This document shows positions 13,583 through 21,407 of a stretch of DNA of 22,419 bases, one piece after another (the first letter of the stretch is position 1; each line of letters begins with the position of its first letter). The stretch covers positions 1 to 22,419 of the forward strand of contig JBDRFX010000035.1 in NCBI GenBank assembly GCA_043818355.1, given 5' to 3'. The notes under the pieces were generated by a model that saw nothing but the letters and a program-made list of their open reading frames with translations, was not told the DNA's origin and did no database searches. Position numbers and translations under genes: made by a program. The stretch is from JAHJCL01 sp043818355 (GTDB lineage: Bacteria > Patescibacteriota > Minisyncoccia > Minisyncoccales > DG-74-3).

Positions 13583-14037
13583 TGCTTAAAAAACCTAAAA
13601 AGAAATCTGTAAAGCAACAGAGAAAAGAAACCAATATCCAAGAAATAGTAAATCACTATTTTGAAACCAAAGGTTTAAACTTGGAAGAAATAAAAAAAGA
13701 TGCTAAAAAGAAAAAAATAATCTATTCAAGATTCGTTAGGCCTGCAAAAGAACTTTTAGAGTTAGCAGGTTCTGTTACTAAAGCTAAGTCAGCCATAACC
13801 AAAGTAGCTAAATGGGCCCAGAGTAGAAACTTAGACTACTCAATAGAAACGGTTTTTAAAAAATGGTTAGAGTTAGACAGACTCAAACCAAAAGAAGTAG
13901 TTAAAAAACCATATTATAGAGATGATCCCATGGTATGGTCTGAAGCAAAGAAGAAATGGTATGTAATAGACAAACATGGTGATTGGTTAGAGTTTGCCGA
14001 CAAAGAAGTGAAAATTGAATGGCGTATAGAAAAATAA
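13582..14037 (+). CDS. Unknown protein cotranslated with the PadR-like regulator
   Basis: 151 residues that I do not recognise as a named family. The N-terminus is strongly basic (KKPKKKSVKQQRK, 3-15). The middle is helical, with RFVRPAKELLELAGSVTKAK (51-70) followed by KVAKWAQSRNLDYSIETVFKKW, a pattern resembling helix-turn-helix or DnaD-like primosome segments, but I would not claim that. The C-terminus is a small Trp/Tyr-rich beta section (VWSEAKKKWYVID, DWLEF, IEWRIEK). There are no membrane helices. The ATG overlaps the padR stop (TAATG), so the two are translationally coupled. The basic head and coupling to a regulator make a nucleic-acid-binding role reasonable. It ends 68 nt before efp in an AT-rich gap. 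Confidence 0.75.
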   Translation: MLKKPKKKSVKQQRKETNIQEIVNHYFETKGLNLEEIKKDAKKKKIIYSRFVRPAKELLELAGSVTKAKSAITKVAKWAQSRNLDYSIETVFKKWLELDRLKPKEVVKKPYYRDDPMVWSEAKKKWYVIDKHGDWLEFADKEVKIEWRIEK

Positions 14038-14105
14038 TTTTTTATATAAAAACCAAAAATGTAAAAAATTATTTAAATAAATATTTAAATTAATTTTAAA
14101 ATACT

Positions 14106-14666
14106 ATGATTTCTTATTCTGAAATAGAAAAAGGCGTTCGAATAACAATTGATAATCAACCTTACGAAATAATAGAGACACAAAGATCTTTTAAGGGAAG
14201 AGGTCATTCTGTTTTACAAACCAAATTAAAAAACTTAAAAACAGGTAATGTTGTTCCAAGGTCTTTCCATCCTTCAGAAAATTTAGAAGAAGCTGATGTT
14301 GAAGAAAAAGAAGTAAAGTTTTTATATAATCATAGAAATGAGTACATATTCTGTTATCCCGACAATCCATCAAATAGATTTGAATTAACAGAAGACATAT
14401 TGGGTAAAAAGAAAGGATTTTTCAAAGCCAATGAAAACATTAAGGCTTTAGTATTCCAAGGTAAAATCATTAATATATCTTTACCAATTAAAGTGCAACT
14501 AAAAGTTACTCAAGCTCCTCCAGGAGTTCAGGGAAACAGATCAGAAGCCGGAACAAAGTCTGTCACATTAGAGACGGGCGCAATTATTAATGCACCATTG
14601 TTTATAGAAACTGGAGATGTTATTGAAATTAATACAGAATCAGGAGAATATATTAAAAGAATATAA
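14106..14666 (+). CDS. efp: Elongation factor P with Arg at the tip position
   Basis: 186 residues, the normal EF-P length. It binds between the P and E sites of the ribosome and relieves stalling on proline runs. Three beta-barrel domains are recognisable: the N-terminal KOW-like domain with the loop SFKGRGHSVLQTKLKNLKTG, the OB domain, and the C-terminal OB domain with the signature KVTQAPPGVQGNRSEAGTK. The residue equivalent to E. coli Lys34 is R32. Arg32-type EF-P is rhamnosylated by EarP in Pseudomonas and relatives; no earP, epmA or epmB is in the window, so modification is unknown. It starts with an ATG without Shine-Dalgarno and lies 14 nt upstream of the ABC ATPase gene, so they are probably cotranscribed. 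Confidence 0.96.
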   Translation: MISYSEIEKGVRITIDNQPYEIIETQRSFKGRGHSVLQTKLKNLKTGNVVPRSFHPSENLEEADVEEKEVKFLYNHRNEYIFCYPDNPSNRFELTEDILGKKKGFFKANENIKALVFQGKIINISLPIKVQLKVTQAPPGVQGNRSEAGTKSVTLETGAIINAPLFIETGDVIEINTESGEYIKRI

Positions 14667-14680
14667 TTTTTAAAATTATC

Positions 14681-15598
14681 ATGATTAATGTGCAAAGTTT
14701 AACAAAAAAATACGGAGATGTTGTCGCAGTAGACAATGTTTCTTTCAATTTATCAGAAGGAGAAATTATTGGTTTATTAGGTCCCAATGGAGCTGGCAAA
14801 ACCACTATTCTTAGAATTCTAACTTCTTTTTTGGAGCCAACATATGGTTTAGTTCAAATAAATGATTTGAATTTAGACAATGCAGAAAACAAATTGAAAA
14901 CCAGAAAAATTGTTGGTTATCTTCCTGAATCCTCTCCTTTATATGAAAACATGAAAGTTGAAGAATATTTAAGATTTGTAGCTGTAATGCATGGATTAAA
15001 AGAAAAAGAGATTGCCCAAAGACTTTTAATGGTAGCAGAAAAATGTGGATTGAGAGACAAAATGGATGATGAAATCAGTGTTTTATCTAAAGGTTATAAA
15101 CAAAGAGTTGGTTTGGCTCAAGCTTTAATTCACAATCCCAAAATCTTAATAATGGACGAACCAACTTCCGGATTAGATCCAAAACAAAGAATTGAAATAA
15201 GAGATTTAATTAAAGAAATATCTAAAGATAAGACAATTATTCTTTCTAGTCATATTTTGCCAGAGGTTCAGGCAACTTGTTCTAGAATGTTGATTATTAA
15301 CAAGGGCAAGATTATTGCGGATGGTACCCCAGAAGAATTAGAATCAGCCGAAGGAGGACTAGATACTGTTATAGTTGTCTTAGAAGAAATGAAAGAAAAC
15401 CTCCCATACAAAATAAGACATATTTTAGGCGTTGAAGATGTTCAAATATTGGGTAGAAAATTAGAAATTAAAGTTAGAAAAGGAGAAGACTTAAGACCAG
15501 CTATTAGCAGAGCTGTTGCTCAAGAAGGTGGATTGTTGTTAGAGCTGACTAAAAAGAGCAGTTCCCTAGAAGATATATTCTTAAAACTTACAGAATAA
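14681..15598 (+). CDS. ABC transporter ATP-binding protein, GldA-like
   Basis: 305 residues: one ABC ATPase domain plus a C-terminal extension of about 85 residues, as in GldA and other ABC-2-type exporter ATPases. Walker A GPNGAGKTT (34-42), a signature variant LSKGYKQR (135-142), Walker B ILIMDEP (155-161), D-loop SGLDP and switch H191 (SSHILPEV) are all intact, so it should hydrolyse ATP. It is followed by a membrane subunit 4 nt downstream and then a GldG-like subunit, giving the same three-gene order as gldA-gldF-gldG. In Bacteroidetes that set is linked to gliding, but the complex is widespread in non-gliding bacteria, where the substrate is unknown; gliding should not be inferred. Confidence 0.92.
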   Translation: MINVQSLTKKYGDVVAVDNVSFNLSEGEIIGLLGPNGAGKTTILRILTSFLEPTYGLVQINDLNLDNAENKLKTRKIVGYLPESSPLYENMKVEEYLRFVAVMHGLKEKEIAQRLLMVAEKCGLRDKMDDEISVLSKGYKQRVGLAQALIHNPKILIMDEPTSGLDPKQRIEIRDLIKEISKDKTIILSSHILPEVQATCSRMLIINKGKIIADGTPEELESAEGGLDTVIVVLEEMKENLPYKIRHILGVEDVQILGRKLEIKVRKGEDLRPAISRAVAQEGGLLLELTKKSSSLEDIFLKLTE

Positions 15599-15602
15599 AA
15601 AT

Positions 15603-16310
15603 ATGATGAATTTAATTAAAAAAGAACTAAATTTTTACTTTAATACCCCACTAGCCTATTTAATTATTTCTGTCTTTGTTGTAGTTTCTGGCTGGTTGTT
15701 TGTTAAACCATTCTTTATTATAGGGCAAGCCTCTATGAGAGGGTTCTTTGATTTGTTACCTTGGTTATTTATGTTTTTAGCCCCTGCTATTACTATGGCT
15801 AGCTGGGCTGAAGAAAAAAAGAGTGGAACAATAGAAATCCTAATGACCTTTCCAATAGAAACAATCAAAATTGTTTTAGCTAAATTTTTTTCAAGCCTTT
15901 TGTTTTTAATTACAATTTTAATTTGTTCACTGCCAATAGCCCTTATGGTAGGAGTTTTAGGAAATCCCGACATGGGCGTTATTTGGTCTAGTTATATTGG
16001 CTCTGTTCTTTTGGGAGCCGCATATTTGGCTATTGGTCTTTGGGCTTCTTCTTTAACTAAGAATCAGATTTTTGCTTTTCTAATAGCTTTGGCTACAAAC
16101 TTTTTGTTGTTTATGTCTGGTAGTTATTTTGTAACTTTAACTCTACCTAATTTCTTAGCCAGGTTGGGTCAACTCTTAGGATTAGGTTTCCACTTTACTT
16201 CTATAGCTAGAGGAGTGTTGTCATTATCAGATATTCTATACTATGTATCAGTTATAACCTTTTTTCTTTTATTAAATCTTAGGTCAGTTAATTTAAAGAA
16301 AGCCGAATAA
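15603..16310 (+). CDS. ABC-2-type permease, GldF-like
   Basis: 235 residues with six membrane helices. The block EEKKSGTIEILMTFPIE between helices 2 and 3 is the characteristic ABC-2/GldF signature (usually EERRSGTLELLLTSP). Two adjacent ATGs (15603 and 15606) are both possible starts; the second gives the common MNLIKKEL beginning. It sits 4 nt after the ATPase gene and 1 nt before the GldG-like gene, so the three are one transcription unit. It would form the transmembrane path for the ATPase at 14681-15598. The substrate is unknown. Confidence 0.9.
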   Translation: MMNLIKKELNFYFNTPLAYLIISVFVVVSGWLFVKPFFIIGQASMRGFFDLLPWLFMFLAPAITMASWAEEKKSGTIEILMTFPIETIKIVLAKFFSSLLFLITILICSLPIALMVGVLGNPDMGVIWSSYIGSVLLGAAYLAIGLWASSLTKNQIFAFLIALATNFLLFMSGSYFVTLTLPNFLARLGQLLGLGFHFTSIARGVLSLSDILYYVSVITFFLLLNLRSVNLKKAE

Positions 16311-16311
16311 T

Positions 16312-17832
16312 ATGAAAAAAGATATTTTAAATTCTCAATCGTTTATCGTTGTAGTTTTAGTTGGTTTAATTGTATTAAACGCTTTAGCTCAACAATTTCC
16401 TCTTCAAATTGATTTAACATCAGGAGGTTTGTATACAATGTCAGAATCCTCAAAAACCATTTTGAAACAATTAGAAGATGAGGTTAAAGTGGATGTATAT
16501 GTTTCTGAAGATTTGCCGGTTGATGCAACTACAGTTTCTCAACAAATTCAAGATTCTTTAGAAGAGTATAAGAAATATGCCAGCAACAATCTTAACATAA
16601 CAATTCATCATCCTAGCAACTCAGAAGAAGACGTTAAAGATTTAGCAGAAAAAGGTATTCCTCAATTAAAATTTAATATCATAGAAAAAGATCGTCTAGA
16701 AGTTAAAACAGGATTTTTCGGAATGACAATTATGCAAGGAGAAGATAAAGAAGTTATTCCTATCATAGATTCTGTTACTGATTTTGAATATAACTTTATT
16801 TCTTCTGTTTTGGCTGTTAGCAAAAAAGATAAAGAGAATATTGGAATTCTAGTTGGTCATCAAGAAAAGATGATTGAAGTTCCTCAATTAGAAAAACATT
16901 ATAATATGTATTTAGTTGAGATTACTCAGATAGATAAAAAAACAGAATTTGTTAAATATGTAGAACAAGAAGAAGAAGCAGAAATAAAAGAAAAAGAAAT
17001 TGTTGAAAATTTAAAAACATTAATTATTGCTGGCCCAATTCTAGAATTTGCCGAAGAAGAAATAGAATTTATAGACGAATTTATTCAGAATAAAGGCTCA
17101 GTAATTGTTTTAGCTGACGCCATTAATCCTAATCCCGAAACCCTAGAAGCTGAAGAAGCAAAACATGGTCTAAATAGATTAACGTCAAAATATGGTATTA
17201 CTATTGATCAAAATTTTGTTCTTGATTCATCTATGGAGAATATCACTTATCGTCAAGGATGGTTTACAGTTTCTGAACCATATCCCTATTGGATAAAATT
17301 ATTATCAGATAATTTTTCTGATAATCCTGCCTTTACTAAAATTCAATCTTTAGTTTTACCATGGGCTTCTTCACTCAGTCTTTCAGAAAAAGAAGAATAT
17401 AATGTAACATCTTTAGCTAAGACAACTAAGAAATCAAGGATCCAATCAGATAACTTTAATTTATTCCCTGGTCAAAAAATAGAGTTTTCTGAAAATGCAG
17501 ATGGATTTACTGTAGCAGCAATTTCAGAACCAAAAGATGAGAATTCTAATACTGGAACATTGGTTGTTATTGGAGATTCAGATTTAATTCTAACCAATAT
17601 ATTATCTATGGCTCCAGATAACTTAACTTTCTTTTTGAACCTAATAGATATTACTTCTTCTTCTTATGACTTAGTATCTATTCGTTCTAAGCAAATAGTG
17701 GACAGACCAATAAAAGAATTAGATGAAGACCAAAAGACTGCTTGGAAATTCGGAACAATGTTTGGTTCTGTGGTTTTGCTTGATTTATATGGAGTGATAA
17801 GAATTACCAAAAGAAAGAAAAAGAGAAACTAA
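16312..17832 (+). CDS. GldG-like ABC transporter auxiliary subunit
   Basis: 506 residues. An N-terminal membrane helix (about 10-28) is followed by LTSGGLYTMSESSKTIL, the typical GldG-family start, then a large extracytoplasmic ABC_transp_aux domain (to about 470; GILVGHQEK, TLIIAGPILEF and VVIGDSDLI are recognisable strand motifs) and a C-terminal helix (about 483-500) with a basic KRKKKRN tail. The topology puts the big domain outside the membrane. It contains an acidic insertion (YVEQEEEAEIKEKEIVE). It begins 1 nt after the permease gene and ends at a strong terminator, closing the unit that starts with efp or the ATPase gene. Exported-substrate recognition is plausible, but nothing in the sequence identifies the substrate. 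Confidence 0.88.
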   Translation: MKKDILNSQSFIVVVLVGLIVLNALAQQFPLQIDLTSGGLYTMSESSKTILKQLEDEVKVDVYVSEDLPVDATTVSQQIQDSLEEYKKYASNNLNITIHHPSNSEEDVKDLAEKGIPQLKFNIIEKDRLEVKTGFFGMTIMQGEDKEVIPIIDSVTDFEYNFISSVLAVSKKDKENIGILVGHQEKMIEVPQLEKHYNMYLVEITQIDKKTEFVKYVEQEEEAEIKEKEIVENLKTLIIAGPILEFAEEEIEFIDEFIQNKGSVIVLADAINPNPETLEAEEAKHGLNRLTSKYGITIDQNFVLDSSMENITYRQGWFTVSEPYPYWIKLLSDNFSDNPAFTKIQSLVLPWASSLSLSEKEEYNVTSLAKTTKKSRIQSDNFNLFPGQKIEFSENADGFTVAAISEPKDENSNTGTLVVIGDSDLILTNILSMAPDNLTFFLNLIDITSSSYDLVSIRSKQIVDRPIKELDEDQKTAWKFGTMFGSVVLLDLYGVIRITKRKKKRN

Positions 17833-17859
17833 GTTCCTCTAGATGAACTAAATAACTAA

Positions 17860-17882
17860 AAAACGGCCGATAAGGTCGTTTT
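17860..17882. terminator. Bidirectional intrinsic terminator
   Basis: AAAACGGCC (17860-17868) and GGTCGTTTT (17874-17882) form a 9-bp stem with one G-U pair and a 5-nt loop, followed by TGTTTATTT on the plus strand and TTTTTT on the minus strand. It ends both the GldG-like gene and the convergent small gene at 17907. Confidence 0.85.
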
Positions 17883-17906
17883 GTTTATTTAAAAAGAAAA
17901 AAGAGG

Positions 17907-18158
17907 TTAATTTAGAAAAGATACGGGTCCCTTGATTTTGAAGTGATAACCACGTAGATTTAATACAGAGATTGATCCATTTTCATCGATTTGTATTTCT
18001 TTTGTAAAACCTCTCTTGATTCCAACCGTATAGTGTTGGTTTTTAGGAATTGCTGTTATCGCAAATCCCAGTGTGAGTACGCCTTTAATTTTTTGAGCGT
18101 CGCGCATAATGCTAATGGCATACTCCTTTGTTTCATATTTCCCATCTATAAGGTGCAT
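17907..18158 (-). CDS. Small protein of unknown function, 83 residues
   Basis: No family recognised. From the ATG at 18158 it gives MHLIDGKYETKEY, a helix (AISIMRDAQKIKGV), then a run of probable beta strands (TLGFAITAIPK, HYTVGIKRG, EIQIDENGSISVLNL, YHFKIKGPV). There are no membrane segments and no cysteines. The frame is open to an ATG at 18179, but that lies upstream of the -10 box, so the shorter start is chosen. A near-consensus extended -10 promoter ends 6 nt before the ATG, and a terminator follows the stop, so the gene is a compact single-gene unit. Its base composition is somewhat richer in GC than its neighbours. Confidence 0.65.
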   Translation of the reverse strand: MHLIDGKYETKEYAISIMRDAQKIKGVLTLGFAITAIPKNQHYTVGIKRGFTKEIQIDENGSISVLNLRGYHFKIKGPVSFLN

Positions 18159-18164
18159 ATTTTT

Positions 18165-18192
18165 ATAATAGCATGACATTTTCTTTTGTCAA
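18165..18192 (-). promoter_or_regulatory. Promoter of the 83-codon gene, predicted leaderless
   Basis: Perfect -35 TTGACA (18192-18187), 16-bp spacer, -10 TATTAT (18170-18165) preceded by TGC (extended -10). Only 6 nt lie between the -10 and the ATG at 18158. Confidence 0.75.
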
Positions 18193-18208
18193 TATCTATA
18201 AAATTAAT

Positions 18209-18237
18209 TTGTGATTTATGCTTAAAACAGATATAAT
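18209..18237 (+). promoter_or_regulatory. Promoter of the ABC exporter gene
   Basis: -35 TTGTGA (18209-18214), 17-bp spacer, perfect -10 TATAAT (18232-18237). The leader is about 17 nt and includes AGGA (18252-18255) 5 nt before the ATG, so this gene, unlike most here, has a Shine-Dalgarno. Confidence 0.7.
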
Positions 18238-18260
18238 AAAATATTTATTGTAGGAAAAAT

Positions 18261-20000
18261 ATGCTAAAAGACCTAAAAACATTTTATAAATTCATCTTTA
18301 AGTATAAAAAAGATTTTATCATCTTTCTTTTTGTTTTATTTTTAGCAACTACTTTGCAAAATATATTGCCATATTTTTACAAAGTTCTAATTGATGCTAT
18401 CCCCCTTCAAGATTATGAATATATTTCAAAAATAATCCTGTATTATATTATTCTTAAGATTATCATTACTCTTTTGAATACTTCAACTTTTTATTTGGGA
18501 GATAAGTCCATGATACCAGCCTCAAAAGATGCCAGACTGGCTGTCTTCAGAAAAATTCAAGACTTAGATTTTGCTTTTCATGTCAATAAAAACACGGGAT
18601 CTTTAATCTCAGCTTTTAAAAGAGGAGACGGTGCTTTTATGGGTATGTTTGAGACATTGCATCATCACATTCTCGACGTTTTTATTAGTCTTGTTGTTGT
18701 TTTAATATTTTTCTATCAAGTTGTACCATCAATTGTTGGTGTTATGGCTTTGATATTCTTAATTAACATCATTGTTAGTGTTTATCTGATTAGATTTAAT
18801 ATTTCAAAAAGAGTTGCATTCAATGCAACAGAAGATAAAATTTCAGGAATCATTACGGACAATCTAATCAATTACGAAACAGTTAAGTTTTTTGCTCAAG
18901 AAGAAAAAGAAGAAGATAGATTAAAAACAGAGTTTCAAGAATGGGTTGATAGAATTTGGGCCTATGCTAATACATTCAGATTAATGGATGTTGTGATAGG
19001 AACTTTATCTAACCTAGGAATATTTGTAATATTAAAAATTTTAGTTTCCGAGCTATCTTTGGGAGCAATTACCACTGGTGATTTTATAATGGTTTTAAGT
19101 TTTCTTACTTCTTTTTATTACAGATTTTTTGAATTGCTATACAGTCTAAGAGAGATTGCTAAAAAACAAGTTGATTTACAAACATATTTTGCCTTACTAG
19201 ATAATGAAATCTTAATTAAAGACCCAGAAAAACCAGTTAAAGTGGAAAATATCCAAGGACACATTCAATTTAAAGACGTAAGCTTTAAATATCCAGATGG
19301 AAATGAAAATATTTTAACTAATATTAATCTAGACATTAAACCCGGAGAGTCTATAGCCTTTATTGGTAGGTCTGGAGCCGGCAAAACAACCATAGTTAAG
19401 CTTTTGTTGCGTTTTTATGACACAAACTCTGGGGCGATACTAATAGACAATACCAATATTGCTGAACTTACTAAGGCTCAATTAAGGTCATTCATTGGTA
19501 TTGTTCCTCAAGAACCAATATTATTTAACAATACCATTGGGTTTAATGTTGCTTATGGTAATGACAAGGCAAGTAAAAAAGATATTGCAAAGGCTTGTAG
19601 AATGGCAAATCTACATGACTTTATAGAAAAATTATCTTTAAAATATGAAACCATGGTCGGAGAAAGAGGAATTAAATTATCTGGAGGGCAAAAACAAAGA
19701 TTAGCCATAGCTAGAATGATTTTAGCCAATCCCAAGATTATTATTTTTGACGAAGCAACTAGCAATTTAGATTCTGAGTCAGAGCATTTAATTCAAGATG
19801 CGCTATGGAAGATATCTAAGGACAGAACAGTTTTAATCATTGCTCATCGTTTTTCTACCGTTAGAAAGGTAGACAGGGTTATTGTTTTGGATAAGGGTGA
19901 AATTGTTGAATCTGGAACACACAAAGAGTTAACTAAAAAAAATGGTCTTTATGTATATTTGAGAGAAATGCAAACTAAAGATCAAGAGTATTTAAATTAA
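18261..20000 (+). CDS. ABC exporter, fused membrane and ATPase domains (MsbA/Atm1-like)
   Basis: 579 residues, the normal half-transporter length. Six membrane helices (to about 300) are followed by the ATPase domain: Walker A GRSGAGKTT (369-377), Q-loop Q417 (IVPQEP), signature LSGGQ (473-477), Walker B IIIFDE (493-498) and switch H529. The coupling-helix region NYETVKFFAQEEKEEDR resembles Atm1/heavy-metal-type exporters as well as lipid flippases; the substrate cannot be settled from sequence. It would work as a homodimer in the cytoplasmic membrane. It stands alone with its own promoter and Shine-Dalgarno, convergent with engB. Because MraY is encoded nearby, a lipid-linked substrate is conceivable, but no evidence ties them. 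Confidence 0.93.
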   Translation: MLKDLKTFYKFIFKYKKDFIIFLFVLFLATTLQNILPYFYKVLIDAIPLQDYEYISKIILYYIILKIIITLLNTSTFYLGDKSMIPASKDARLAVFRKIQDLDFAFHVNKNTGSLISAFKRGDGAFMGMFETLHHHILDVFISLVVVLIFFYQVVPSIVGVMALIFLINIIVSVYLIRFNISKRVAFNATEDKISGIITDNLINYETVKFFAQEEKEEDRLKTEFQEWVDRIWAYANTFRLMDVVIGTLSNLGIFVILKILVSELSLGAITTGDFIMVLSFLTSFYYRFFELLYSLREIAKKQVDLQTYFALLDNEILIKDPEKPVKVENIQGHIQFKDVSFKYPDGNENILTNINLDIKPGESIAFIGRSGAGKTTIVKLLLRFYDTNSGAILIDNTNIAELTKAQLRSFIGIVPQEPILFNNTIGFNVAYGNDKASKKDIAKACRMANLHDFIEKLSLKYETMVGERGIKLSGGQKQRLAIARMILANPKIIIFDEATSNLDSESEHLIQDALWKISKDRTVLIIAHRFSTVRKVDRVIVLDKGEIVESGTHKELTKKNGLYVYLREMQTKDQEYLN

Positions 20001-20003
20001 TCA

Positions 20004-20026
20004 TTAGTTACTTTTTTGTTAACTAG
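20004..20026. terminator. Weak candidate terminator between convergent genes
   Basis: TTAGTTA (20004-20010) and TAACTAG (20020-20026) can form a 6-bp AT-rich stem plus a wobble, between the ABC exporter stop and the engB stop. There is no strong T-run on either side (GTTTTGG on plus), so this is tentative. Confidence 0.3.
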
Positions 20027-20041
20027 GTTTTGGTACAAAGA

Positions 20042-20608
20042 TTATAGAATTTGTTTTAACAATTCATCTACACCAATTCTTTTTTTTGCTGAAAAGGGAA
20101 TAACGGGATGCATTCCAATAAGTTCTTTAATTTTTTTGAATTGTTCTTCGTATTTTGTTGCTTTTACCTTATCTACTTTATTAGCCACAATAACAATGTC
20201 TTTTTTATAATTTTCTAAGCTAGAAAGTATGCCCAAGTCATCCTTGGTTGGACCAACATTAGCGTCAATAATTAAGACTACTTTTTTTTGTTCGTGCTCA
20301 GAAACAAAAAAATACCAATTTACCATAGCCTGAAGGCTTTTTCTTAATTTATCCGGGACTCTAGCATAACCATAGCCTGGTAAATCAACAAAATATGTAG
20401 AACCATTGATTAAAAATAGATTTATTTGTTGAGTACGTCCTGGAGAAGCTCCGGTTTTTGCTAAGCTCTTTTGATTAACTAGAGAGTTAATAACGCTAGA
20501 CTTGCCTACATTTGAGCGTCCAATAAAAGCAACTTGGGGAATATTATTCTCCAAGATGCTATTAGTACCAAGTACTCCTTTTACAAATTGAGCTGATTCT
20601 ATTTTCAT
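20042..20608 (-). CDS. engB: Ribosome biogenesis GTPase EngB (YsxC/YihA)
   Basis: 188 residues, a typical EngB length. It is a small GTPase needed for 50S subunit assembly. All G motifs are present: G1 GRSNVGKSS (30-38), the switch I stretch KTGASPGRTQ with a G2 Thr, G3 DLPGYGYA (75-82), G4 NKVD (143-146) and G5 SAK (173-175). DLPGYGYA and SPGRTQ are specific to EngB among Era-like GTPases. It begins 31 nt downstream of the zinc-ribbon gene on the same strand and is probably cotranscribed with it. No Shine-Dalgarno is evident. Nothing in it is truncated or altered. Confidence 0.96.
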   Translation of the reverse strand: MKIESAQFVKGVLGTNSILENNIPQVAFIGRSNVGKSSVINSLVNQKSLAKTGASPGRTQQINLFLINGSTYFVDLPGYGYARVPDKLRKSLQAMVNWYFFVSEHEQKKVVLIIDANVGPTKDDLGILSSLENYKKDIVIVANKVDKVKATKYEEQFKKIKELIGMHPVIPFSAKKRIGVDELLKQIL

Positions 20609-20639
20609 GTCTCAAATTACTCAATTACAAAAAATCAGA

Positions 20640-21332
20640 TTATTTCTTCTTATCTTTTTTTGAAGCTTTCTTTTTAGCTACTTTCTTTTCTTTTTTAACA
20701 ACCTCTTTCTTTTCAGCTACTTTTTTTTCTTTCTTAACAATCTCTTTTTTCTCAATTGTTTCTTTCTTTTGAGGTACTGCCCTTTCTTCTTTCTTGACTG
20801 AAACATCTAAATCCAAAGCTCTTAAAATTCTATCAAGCTTGGTGTTTAACATATCAAGTTGTTCTTTGTATTGATTGCCAGCATTGCTATCGCTTCTCTT
20901 GGAAGAGCCATCTCCTCCACCAAAACATTCATTACAATAAACCGGTTTACTTCCATTAGGTCTAAATGGAAGTTCAAATCTTGCTCCACATTTATCACAT
21001 GTTGCGTCAAACATTCTCTTGTCTTCTCTTCTTGGTCTGTCAAAGCTTCTTCTTTCTGATCTATCAGATCTGTCAGACCTATTATCATACCTATTAGGGG
21101 TTGTTTCTTCTCTGCGCTTAGAAAAACATTGACTACAATAAATAGGCTTTTCCCCTGTTGGTTTAAAAGGAACTTCACATTTTTTTCCACAATCACTACA
21201 AATCGCTTCATGCATTTGTGGTCTTTCTCTGTCTCTATCGCCACCCCCTCCTCTTCTTGAATCTCCCCCTCTAAAGTCTCTTCCTCTAAAATTACCTCTA
21301 TCTTGATTAAATGCACTACTAAAGTTTTTCAT
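20640..21332 (-). CDS. Double CxxC-x17-CxxC zinc-ribbon protein with RG-rich and Lys-rich arms
   Basis: 230 residues. Order: an Arg/Gly/Asp-rich disordered head (RGNFRGRDFRGGDSRRGGGG, 12-31), a first zinc ribbon with C45, C48, C66 and C69, an Arg/Ser/Asp linker (RSDRSDRSERR region), a second ribbon with C112, C115, C133 and C136, a short helix (LDMLNTKLDRILRALDL, 159-175), and a strongly basic tail built from KKE/KKA repeats (179-230). Both ribbons have exactly 17 residues between the CxxC pairs and share PFxPxGxKPxYC. This matches the CxxC-x17-CxxC domain seen in candidate-phylum bacteria. RG and Lys arms usually bind RNA or DNA, so an RNA chaperone or ribosome-associated role is inferred. 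It sits immediately upstream of engB, which fits. Function remains unproven. Confidence 0.85.
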   Translation of the reverse strand: MKNFSSAFNQDRGNFRGRDFRGGDSRRGGGGDRDRERPQMHEAICSDCGKKCEVPFKPTGEKPIYCSQCFSKRREETTPNRYDNRSDRSDRSERRSFDRPRREDKRMFDATCDKCGARFELPFRPNGSKPVYCNECFGGGDGSSKRSDSNAGNQYKEQLDMLNTKLDRILRALDLDVSVKKEERAVPQKKETIEKKEIVKKEKKVAEKKEVVKKEKKVAKKKASKKDKKK

Positions 21333-21380
21333 ATTTTTTTTAAATTAGTTTAAATTAGTTGTTTATGTCTCCATTCTATC

Positions 21381-21407
21381 AAAAAATCGCTAAAATAGCG
21401 ATTTTTT
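21381..21407. terminator. Strong bidirectional terminator between prs and the zinc-ribbon gene
   Basis: AAAAAATCGCTA (21381-21392), AAA loop, TAGCGATTTTTT (21396-21407): a perfect 12-bp stem with six T on the minus strand and six on the plus strand. It lies 63 nt after the prs stop on the minus strand and separates it from the next gene. Confidence 0.85.

Noticed and set aside
14681..17832. Gliding motility from gldA/gldF/gldG-like genes
   Set aside because: The same ABC set occurs in many non-gliding bacteria, and no other gliding or type IX secretion gene is present.
20846..21316. 156-codon open frame overlapping the zinc-ribbon gene on the same strand
   Set aside because: It is an alternate frame of the repetitive RG/RS-rich coding sequence; the other frame has two perfect zinc ribbons.
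21341..21360. Two tandem copies of TAAATTAGTT before the zinc-ribbon gene
   Set aside because: Only two short AT-rich copies in an AT-rich gap; not enough to call a regulatory repeat.
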